From assembly GCF_002261425.1 (NCBI RefSeq), contig NZ_NEVJ01000002.1, positions 310,001-374,000 of the forward strand: DNA of 64,000 bases, written 5' to 3'. The position numbers and the translations under genes are program-made. The notes beneath the pieces are model-generated. The model saw nothing but the letters and a program-made list of their open reading frames with translations. It had not been told where the DNA came from and ran no database searches. Below are positions 54,679 through 61,541 of this stretch, one piece after another. Origin of the DNA: Bordetella genomosp. 9. Its GTDB lineage: Bacteria > Pseudomonadota > Gammaproteobacteria > Burkholderiales > Burkholderiaceae_B. Position 1 is the stretch's first letter, and every line of letters begins with the position of its first letter.

Positions 54679-55695
54679 CTAGGCCTTGGCAGGGCGGAAA
54701 CCCGGGTAGCGCGCCCCGAAATCAGGCGTGGGATCGGCGTGGTCCAGCCCCAGCCGACGGCACAGCAGCATCAGCGTCTCGTAGGCCAACGCCGCCGCCA
54801 GCGAAGCCGTCGTGCCGTTCACGTCGTGCGGCGGGCTGACCGTATTGATGTCCACGGCCACCAGGTTCACGCCATGCAGCTGGCGCACGAAGTCGATGGC
54901 CTCTCGTGCCGACAGGCCGCCCCAGCTGGGCGCGCATACGCCCGGCGCCGCGGACGGGTCTATGCAATCCATGTCCAGGCAGAAATACACCGGCGCGCTG
55001 CCGATGTGCGCCTTGACCTCATCCAGCGTGGCGGCGATGCCCTGCGCCAGCAACTGATTCTGCGTGATGACGTTGTAGCCGAAGAACCTGGTATGCGGCA
55101 GGACATGCTGGGTGAAGGTCGTGCCGCGCAGGCCGATATGAAAGGAGCGCGCCGGATCGACGCGACCTTCCAGGGCCGCGTGGGTGAACTGGGTGCCGGC
55201 GTTGTATTCGTTGCCCGGCATGAAAGGGTTGGTGTCGGCGTGCGAATCCAGGTGCACCACCGCCAGGCCCGGATGGCGTCGGCCGACCGCGCGCAACTGC
55301 GGCAGCGTGATGCTGCCATCGCCGCCGAACGTCACTGGAACGGCGCCGGCGTCCACGATGGCGCCGACGGCTCGTTCGATGGCCTCGAACGCGGTGTCGA
55401 TCTGGCCGGGTACCAGTTTCAGGTTGCCGCAGTCCACCAGCCCCAGCCGGGCGAGCGGGTTGTAGTCGGCCAGCTCCGGATTGAAGCTGCGCATCAGCCG
55501 GGACTGCTCACGCACGGACTGCGGCCCCTGGCGGCTGCCGATACGGAAGGGATGGCTGCCGCAGTCGAACGGGATGCCCAGTATGGCCGCGCGCGCGGCC
55601 TCCAGGCGCCGCGCGTACGGCGCGCCCATGAAGGTGGCGGGCGCGTCGCACAGGCCCGACAGATCGCCGGGAGCGGGGTGGTTTTCAATATTCAT
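54679..55695 (-). CDS. Ureohydrolase (agmatinase/arginase family)
   Basis: This 338-residue enzyme belongs to the Mn-dependent ureohydrolases, which split urea or a related product from guanidino compounds. The start at 55695 has GAGGA upstream; the longer frame to 55968 lies in the neighbouring gene. Metal motifs are LDSHADT and CLDMDCIDPSAAPG, both intact in the acidic residues. The third motif, normally GGDHS, reads GGDGS (around residue 125), so one Mn-binding His is replaced by Gly. The specific substrate (agmatine, guanidinobutyrate, guanidinopropionate or other) cannot be set. It lies 53 bp after a Bug receptor gene and is probably co-transcribed with it. Confidence 0.85.
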   Translation of the reverse strand: MNIENHPAPGDLSGLCDAPATFMGAPYARRLEAARAAILGIPFDCGSHPFRIGSRQGPQSVREQSRLMRSFNPELADYNPLARLGLVDCGNLKLVPGQIDTAFEAIERAVGAIVDAGAVPVTFGGDGSITLPQLRAVGRRHPGLAVVHLDSHADTNPFMPGNEYNAGTQFTHAALEGRVDPARSFHIGLRGTTFTQHVLPHTRFFGYNVITQNQLLAQGIAATLDEVKAHIGSAPVYFCLDMDCIDPSAAPGVCAPSWGGLSAREAIDFVRQLHGVNLVAVDINTVSPPHDVNGTTASLAAALAYETLMLLCRRLGLDHADPTPDFGARYPGFRPAKA

Positions 55696-55748
55696 GTCGT
55701 CCTCGCACGGGCAGGCCAGGCGCGGTCGCGGCGGCCTGGATAAGTGGC

Positions 55749-56762
55749 TTACTCGATCTTGATGCCGCTGGTCTTGATGACGTCGACCCAGTGGCGGTAG
55801 TCGCGCTCGATCGCCTGCCCGTAGCCCTGCGGCGTCGACAGGCCCGGCACGACGCTCAGCACATCGAACTGGCGCAGGATGGCGGGATCCTGCAAGGCTT
55901 TCCCGAGCGCCGCGTTCAGCCTGTCGACCACGTCGCCGGGCAGGCCCTTCGGGCCCAGCACGCCCCACCAGGTCTGGAAGGTCATGCCGGGCATGCCTGC
56001 CTCCTTGAATGTGGGAATCCCCGGAAAGGCGGCGAGCCGTTCGGCCGCCGTCATGGCGAGCACCTGCAGCTTGCCCGACGCCACGAAAGGTTGCGCGGAC
56101 GCGTAGGTGGAAAACGAGGCGTCCACGGTGCCGGCCACGGTGTCGGTGAGCGCAGGGGCGGAGCCCCGGTACGGCACGTGGTTCAGCACGATGCCGGCCT
56201 CCTTCATCAGGACTTCGAACAGCAGGTGGGACGACGTGCCCGTGCCCGCGCTACCGGCGCTGAGCTGGCCGGGCCGGGCCTTGGCGGCGGCTATGAACGC
56301 CTGCAGGTCCGTATAGCGGCCGGCCGGCGCGTACAGGAATGAGGGCGAGGTGCCGACGATGGCCACCGGCGTGAAGTCGCGCAGCGCGTCGTAGGGCACC
56401 TTGGGGTTGGCCGCCGCGTTAACGACGAAGGGGCTGTCCGCCAGGAGCAGCGTGTAGCCATCGGCCGACGCCTTGCCCACATAGGCCGTGCCGATGGCAG
56501 TGGCGGCGCCGGATTTGTTGGCGACGACGAAAGACTGGCCGAGCTGCTCGCCCAGCGACTTCGCCAGCATGCGGGCGATCACGTCGGAGCTGCCGCCGGC
56601 GGGATACGGGACGACCAGTTCCACCGGCCGTTCGCCCGGCCACTGTGCGGCTCGCGCCGTGGACGCCAGCACCATGGCCAGGGCGGCGCAGCCTGTCGCG
56701 AGCATGCCGAGTGCGCGCCGCGTCGCGCGACGCGGGTTGTTTCCCGCAGCGTGGGTCTTCAT
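55749..56762 (-). CDS. Bug-family (TctC-like) periplasmic solute receptor, first
   Basis: This 337-residue extracytoplasmic receptor belongs to the tripartite tricarboxylate transporter family, which is greatly expanded in Bordetella-like genera. The signal peptide has an Arg-rich start and a hydrophobic core (LATGCAALAMVLAS), with likely cleavage after ARA. Hallmarks include VPYPAGGSSDVIARMLA, VVANKSGAATAIGTAYV, NHVPYRGSAPALTDTVAG and WWGVLGPKGLP. It diverges from a LysR gene and precedes the ureohydrolase gene, so its ligand may be a guanidino compound or carboxylate (inference). Confidence 0.93.
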   Translation of the reverse strand: MKTHAAGNNPRRATRRALGMLATGCAALAMVLASTARAAQWPGERPVELVVPYPAGGSSDVIARMLAKSLGEQLGQSFVVANKSGAATAIGTAYVGKASADGYTLLLADSPFVVNAAANPKVPYDALRDFTPVAIVGTSPSFLYAPAGRYTDLQAFIAAAKARPGQLSAGSAGTGTSSHLLFEVLMKEAGIVLNHVPYRGSAPALTDTVAGTVDASFSTYASAQPFVASGKLQVLAMTAAERLAAFPGIPTFKEAGMPGMTFQTWWGVLGPKGLPGDVVDRLNAALGKALQDPAILRQFDVLSVVPGLSTPQGYGQAIERDYRHWVDVIKTSGIKIE

Positions 56763-56963
56763 GGTCTATCCCCTTGTGGTTCGCGCGGCCCGGTCCGGCC
56801 GCCTTGTTGACCGCCCCGTCCGTCGCATCGTTCGTCGCCCGGCTTGCGCCAGGCTGCCGTGCATGGATCTGCGGGCTGCATGCGCAGTGTGGACGGTGAC
56901 GGTCAAATAATCCAATAAGGAAACGCCGTCCGTACCAGGGTTTTACTTATAGGCTGGGCAATA
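56763..56963. promoter_or_regulatory. Divergent region between Bug receptor and LysR regulator
   Basis: These 201 bp should hold the promoters of both genes. TTAT at 56947-56950 faces ATAA at 56961-56964 with 10 bp between them, and a T-N11-A LysR-type site can be drawn there (T at 56948, A at 56960). That site overlaps the first possible LysR start but lies upstream of the later ones, which favours a later start. AT-rich sequence runs from about 56905 to 56950. Confidence 0.4.
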
Positions 56964-57902
56964 ATGGCTGTTTCCTGCACCATCATGGGGTGCCGCGTGC
57001 GGCTAAGACATCTGGAAATCTTTCATGCGGTGATGATCGGGGGCACCCTGAGTACGGCGGCGCGCCTGTTGAACATGACGCAGCCCGCCGTGACGCAGGC
57101 TATCGCCAGCCTGGAACTGCAGCTGGGCTACAGCCTGTTCCAACGCATCAAGGGCCGCCTGGCGCCCACGCCGGAGGCCCAGGCGCTCGCGAGCGAGGTC
57201 GAGAAACTGCACGGGCAGCTGGAAGCCGTCAAGCATCTGGCGCTGAACCTGCGGCATACCGGCCATGAGCGGCTGCGCGTGCTGGCCGCGCCGGCGCTGG
57301 CCGTCGAACTGGTGCCGGCGGCCATGCAAGCCCTGCTCGACGTGCATCCGCAGGCGCAGGTCACCGTCAAGACCGGCTATTCCAGCCAGATCCTGGCCGG
57401 GCTGGGCCTGCGCAAGGCGGACATCGGCCTCGTGTACCACACGCCGCAGGACCACCCGCTCATCCATCAGGAACGCATCGGGTCGGGCGAACTGGTCGCC
57501 ATCGTGCCGCGGGACCATGTCCTGGCCGACCGCGCCGCCGTCGAACTGGACGCGCTCGGCGGGGTGACCGTTTTCGTCCCGGAACGGCAGCATCCCCTGG
57601 GCCGCATGCTCGCCACCCGCTGCGCGGACCACGGGGTCGACATCAGCCGGCACATGGAAATCGAGCAGTCCCACGTCGCCTTGCAATTGGCGTCCACCGG
57701 GCTGGGGATCGCGGTCGTCGACAGCCTGACCGCAGGCAGTGCGCCAGCGGGCCGGGTGTGCGTGCGGCCGCTGGCGGTCTCCCTGCGCTACGAGGTCTGC
57801 GTGGCCTTTTCCGAGAACAGCGCGCATCCGCACCTGGCTTTCCGCTTCGCGCGCGCGGCGCAGAAAGCGTTCACCGAGCGCGCAGCTGCGCGCAAAAGCT
57901 GA
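56964..57902 (+). CDS. LysR-family transcriptional regulator
   Basis: This regulator has an N-terminal winged helix and a C-terminal ligand-binding domain. The HTH segment reads LRHLEIFHAVMIGGTLSTAA, then LNMTQPAVTQAIASLE. The frame is open from the ATG at 56964, but the family normally starts at the segment encoded from the GTG at 56997 (VRLRHLEIF). That start has GGGG at suitable spacing and would give 301 residues; the ATG at 56985 is another choice. It faces away from the Bug/ureohydrolase pair, as LysR activators often do. Its end overlaps the convergent earP gene by 32 bp. Confidence 0.9.
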   Translation: MAVSCTIMGCRVRLRHLEIFHAVMIGGTLSTAARLLNMTQPAVTQAIASLELQLGYSLFQRIKGRLAPTPEAQALASEVEKLHGQLEAVKHLALNLRHTGHERLRVLAAPALAVELVPAAMQALLDVHPQAQVTVKTGYSSQILAGLGLRKADIGLVYHTPQDHPLIHQERIGSGELVAIVPRDHVLADRAAVELDALGGVTVFVPERQHPLGRMLATRCADHGVDISRHMEIEQSHVALQLASTGLGIAVVDSLTAGSAPAGRVCVRPLAVSLRYEVCVAFSENSAHPHLAFRFARAAQKAFTERAAARKS

Positions 57903-59058
57903 TCAGGTTTGTCGCCAGGTCCGGCAATCGCGACAGGTCCGCGTCCCAGGCCCGTGCCGTCGCCTGCCAGTCCGCCCAGGCGGGGCCTGCGGTGGCCTCG
58001 CGCCACGCTTGCGCCATGGCGCGAGCATCCGCACCCCTGTTCCAGGCCCGGAAGAGCGCGCTCGCTTGCGCGGGCGGCCCGTAGCGTTCCAGCCAGGCGT
58101 CCAGCTTGGCCAGGTGGGCGTCGTCGGCCTGCGGGTAGATCTGCCAGACCAGCGGCCGGCCGGCCCAGCCGGCACGCACGACGGAATCCTCGCCGCGCAC
58201 GAAGTTGAGGTCGGCGCACCACAGCAAGCGGTCGTAGTCGTCCTGCGGCAGGAAGGGAATGCGGGCCATGCGCAGGCCGGGCGTCGCCGCGCCGGCGGCG
58301 AGCTCCAGCCGCGGCGCGACGCCCTCCGGCACCAGCAGCAGCGTGGGCCTGGAATCCGCCCGCAGGCCTTCGAGCAGGCCGGCCAGGGGCGCATCGGGAT
58401 AGCAGAACAAGGTGACCAGCCGCGTGCCTTGGTCCGCCGCTCCGGCAGCGCCGTCCGTTTCGGCCGATCCTGTACCGCCGCCTGTCGGCGTGGCCAGCCG
58501 CGCGAGATGTTCCCCGGGCAGACCGAGCTCGCGCAGGAACGCCAGCCGAGCCCCGGGCTCATGCATGAAGGCATCGCGTCGCGCGGTCAGGTCCGGCTCG
58601 CGCAGCAAACCGCCGGTGCCCGGCGTGAATCCCGGAAAGAAAAAGTACTTCATCAGCCCGTCGGGCTGCGGCGACGGCAGGCGGTGATGCGACTCCACCC
58701 AACTTTCGGCGCTCAGGTATTCCAGGTTGATCCAGATGGGCGGATGCCGTCGCATGGCCGCGCGGAAGCTGTCCGGAGGATCGCAGGCGAAGGCTTCGAT
58801 GACGACGTCGCCCGGCGGCAGCACGGGCGGCTGCGCGGACCAGGCGACGATATCGATGCCGCGCACCTCCTGCATGTCCAGCAGGGGATCGCAGCGCGGC
58901 TCCATGCGGGCGAAGGCGGGCAGGTCGTCGATCCACAGGCGCACCCGCCATCCGCCGGCCTGGCGCAGCGCCCGCGCCAGGCGCCAGCAGACGCCGACGT
59001 CGCCGTAGTTGTCGATGCGCCGGCAGAAGACGTCGGCGCGGATTTCAGGTATCGGCAT
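57871..59058 (-). CDS. earP: EF-P arginine rhamnosyltransferase EarP
   Basis: EarP (DUF2331) transfers rhamnose from dTDP-rhamnose to Arg32 of EF-P. The 395 residues have a GT-B-type inverting fold. Hallmarks include the N-terminal FCRRIDNYGDVGVCWRLAR, whose Asp acts as the catalytic base in the family. WINLEYLSAESWVESHH follows, then FFPGFTPGTGGL and the donor-site FVRGEDSVVRAGWAGRPLVWQIYPQ region. The middle (about residues 195-215) is a Gly/Ala/Asp-rich insert. It pairs with the Arg-type EF-P at 53918, but four kilobases of unrelated genes lie between them. Its 3' end overlaps the LysR gene. Confidence 0.95.
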   Translation of the reverse strand: MPIPEIRADVFCRRIDNYGDVGVCWRLARALRQAGGWRVRLWIDDLPAFARMEPRCDPLLDMQEVRGIDIVAWSAQPPVLPPGDVVIEAFACDPPDSFRAAMRRHPPIWINLEYLSAESWVESHHRLPSPQPDGLMKYFFFPGFTPGTGGLLREPDLTARRDAFMHEPGARLAFLRELGLPGEHLARLATPTGGGTGSAETDGAAGAADQGTRLVTLFCYPDAPLAGLLEGLRADSRPTLLLVPEGVAPRLELAAGAATPGLRMARIPFLPQDDYDRLLWCADLNFVRGEDSVVRAGWAGRPLVWQIYPQADDAHLAKLDAWLERYGPPAQASALFRAWNRGADARAMAQAWREATAGPAWADWQATARAWDADLSRLPDLATNLISFCAQLRAR

Positions 59059-59094
59059 GCGGGATCAGGCGTGCCGGCGGTGAATGCCGATCGA

Positions 59095-60297
59095 TCAGTG
59101 GAAGCGGGCCGGCGCGGATTCGGCGTCTTCCGGCAGCTCGGCATGGACCATTTCGCCCAAGGGGTTGGGGAAATAGGGCGTGCCGCAGTCCTCGCAATAT
59201 TCGGCGGGCAGGACGCCGGGAATGCGGCGCACCTCGTTCACGCCGAGTTCCTTGAGCAGGGCGGCGATTTCCTCCACGGGATCGGCGCGGTCGTCCTCGC
59301 CGCCGGCTTCGTCCTCGCGGCCATAGAGCGGCCAGACACACCCGTAGATGACGTCATTGCTGCTGCGTGCCGTGAAGCCGACCCGGTATTCGTCGATGCG
59401 GCCTTCGCCGCATCCCGCCACCACCGCGCGCAGCTTGGCCGGTTCAAGGTTGACCGAGCCTTCCAGCCAGGTCACGGCCGCGCGCAAGGCCAGCGGGCGC
59501 ACCCGGCGGTCGGCTTCGCGGTTGCTGACGTAGTAGGCATCCGGCAGCAGGCATTCGAAGCTGCAGCCCGGCAGCAGCGAGGCCAGCGTGGGCTGCGCCT
59601 GCTCCACCCATTGGGCCAGGCAGGCTTCGCGCGTGGCGCCGGCATCGCCGGGGCTTTCCTGCCAGCGGAAGATGGCCGCGCCGCGCGGCACCGCGACGGC
59701 GCCCACCAGATAGCGCGTATCGGCCAGCATATTGGCCGTTTCCGATTCTTCGGCGATGGCCGGTTTCATGGTTTCGGCGCCCAGCGCCTGCGAACCCAGG
59801 CGCTGCAGCCAGTGCCAGGTTTCCGAGAACGTGCGCGGCATCTGGTCGATGCTGACCAGATGGGGCATCAGCGCCAGGCGGGCGCCCTGCGCCAGCACGT
59901 GGCCGTGCAACTGCGCCGTCAGCGCCTGCAAGGCGCTGGGCGTCACGGGCCCGGTGGGGATGGTGTAACGCGTCCAGGCCACCATGGGGGCCACGATCAG
60001 CAGCACGTCGTAGCTGACGCCGTTCTTTTCGATGACGGTGGATTCGGTGAAGGTCTCCGCCTGTTCGATCAGGACCTCGTAGGCGCCCGGCTGCGTCTGG
60101 GACAGATGGTCCAGCGCGGATTCCAGCGGGGCGTCGTTGCCGGTGCGCAGCAGCTTGGGGATCGACGCGCGCAACTGCTCTTCCCAGAAGATGTCTTCCA
60201 CGCGGCTGCCCGAACTGTTCAACGCCAGCGCCAGCGTGGCAAGCCGGGAGGCGTCGCGGGTCAGGCGTGAGGAGGTATGGCTGCGGGAGCGGGGCAT
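59095..60297 (-). CDS. DUF2863 family protein
   Basis: This 400-residue cytoplasmic protein of unknown function belongs to a family seen mainly in Burkholderiales. No membrane or signal segment is visible. Hallmarks include a basic N-terminus (RSHTSSRLTRDASRLATLAL), AYYVSNREADRRVRPLALRA and a C-terminal CEDCGTPYFPNPLGEMVHAE. In that last segment the CxxC pair may bind a metal. It lies 36 bp upstream of earP on the same strand and is probably co-transcribed with it. The family call comes from memory of its typical sequence. Confidence 0.88.
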   Translation of the reverse strand: MPRSRSHTSSRLTRDASRLATLALALNSSGSRVEDIFWEEQLRASIPKLLRTGNDAPLESALDHLSQTQPGAYEVLIEQAETFTESTVIEKNGVSYDVLLIVAPMVAWTRYTIPTGPVTPSALQALTAQLHGHVLAQGARLALMPHLVSIDQMPRTFSETWHWLQRLGSQALGAETMKPAIAEESETANMLADTRYLVGAVAVPRGAAIFRWQESPGDAGATREACLAQWVEQAQPTLASLLPGCSFECLLPDAYYVSNREADRRVRPLALRAAVTWLEGSVNLEPAKLRAVVAGCGEGRIDEYRVGFTARSSNDVIYGCVWPLYGREDEAGGEDDRADPVEEIAALLKELGVNEVRRIPGVLPAEYCEDCGTPYFPNPLGEMVHAELPEDAESAPARFH

Positions 60298-60444
60298 GAC
60301 GAAGGATGGGGCGGTAGGAGAACCATATAGTGTACTGCGCCAGGGGCCGTTCCCCCTCGACGTCCGGCCGCCGACGGGCGTATGCGCGGCGTGCTGTCAG
60401 TTCGCTGACAGGTTGTCGTACCTCATCCTGGGATGCTTAGCCGA

Positions 60445-60473
60445 TTGACTGGCCCGTTGAACCTGGGCAGAAT
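60445..60473 (+). promoter_or_regulatory. Candidate promoter for the second Bug receptor gene
   Basis: TTGACT (60445-60450, five of six) and CAGAAT (60468-60473, four of six) are spaced by 17 bp, about 65 bp before the start at 60538. It is a pattern match only. Confidence 0.35.
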
Positions 60474-60537
60474 CGGATTCGCACTTATATGACGTCCTAT
60501 AACATCCAAACAAACCAAGACCGAGGAGACGAAACCC

Positions 60538-61515
60538 ATGCCCTTATCCCGCCGCTCGTTCATGGCCGCCGCCGGCGCGGCCGCCCTCTATGGCGCCTCG
60601 CCCATGGCGCGGGCGCAGCAGAACTGGCCCGAGCGCAACGTGCGCCTGCTGGTGCCGTATCCCGCCGGCGGTTCGTCGGACATCATCGCGCGGGCCATCA
60701 GCCAGCCGCTGTCGGAAAGCCTCAAGCAGACCGTCATCGTGGACAACCGGCCGGGCGCCAACGGCAACCTGGGCGCCGCCATCGTCGCCCAATCCGGGGA
60801 AGACCGGCACACGCTGCTGCTGTGCGACGTGGGCGCGCTGATGATCAGCCCGTCCGTCTACACCAAGCTGAACTTCGACCCCAACAAGGACCTGCGCGGG
60901 GTCAGCATGCTGGCCTATTCGCCGCACATCCTGGCGGTGCATCCGTCGGTGCCGGTGAGTACGCTGGCCGAACTGGTGGCGCTGTCCAAGCGGGAACGGC
61001 TGAATTTCGCGGTGACGGCCATGGGCAGCGCGCCGCACGTCGCCGGCGTGGCGGTGGAGCAGGCTACCCAGGCGCAATGGCAGTACGTGCCTTACAAGGG
61101 CGGATCGCAGGCCATCACCGACACCATCGGCGGCCAGACGCAGATCATCATGAACGGCATGCTGGCCACGCTGCCGCATATCCAGAGCGGCAAGCTGAAG
61201 GCCATCGCGGTGTCCAGCCGCAATCGCATGCCGCAGGTGCCCAATGTGCCGACCATCGCGGAATCGGGCGTCGCGGGCTTCGAGTCCGGAACATGGCAGG
61301 GGCTGATGGCGCCGGCGTCCATGCCGCCGGAGATCGCGGCGCGCCTCAGCAAGGAGCTGGCGCGCATCATGAACATTCCCGACCTGAAGGCCAAGCTGGC
61401 GGAGCAGGGCGCGGACGTCGTGACCATGACGCCCGCCGAGATGGACAAGTGGCTGGTGGCCGAGCGCCAGCGCTGGGCCGCGGTGGTGCAGAAGGCGGAC
61501 ATCCGGCTGGATTGA
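60538..61515 (+). CDS. Bug-family (TctC-like) periplasmic solute receptor, second
   Basis: This is a 325-residue tripartite tricarboxylate-type receptor. The signal peptide is twin-arginine-like (SRRSFMAAAGAAALYG), with likely cleavage after ARA. Hallmarks include VRLLVPYPAGGSSDIIARA, VDNRPGANGNLGAAIV, YVPYKGGSQAITDTIGG and GTWQGLMAPA. GAGGAG precedes the ATG. It has no adjacent TctA or TctB genes, as is common for orphan Bug receptors, and is convergent with acnA, 26 bp away. Confidence 0.93.
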   Translation: MPLSRRSFMAAAGAAALYGASPMARAQQNWPERNVRLLVPYPAGGSSDIIARAISQPLSESLKQTVIVDNRPGANGNLGAAIVAQSGEDRHTLLLCDVGALMISPSVYTKLNFDPNKDLRGVSMLAYSPHILAVHPSVPVSTLAELVALSKRERLNFAVTAMGSAPHVAGVAVEQATQAQWQYVPYKGGSQAITDTIGGQTQIIMNGMLATLPHIQSGKLKAIAVSSRNRMPQVPNVPTIAESGVAGFESGTWQGLMAPASMPPEIAARLSKELARIMNIPDLKAKLAEQGADVVTMTPAEMDKWLVAERQRWAAVVQKADIRLD

Positions 61516-61541
61516 CCGCCTCGCGGTGAGCGCCTCGCCGA

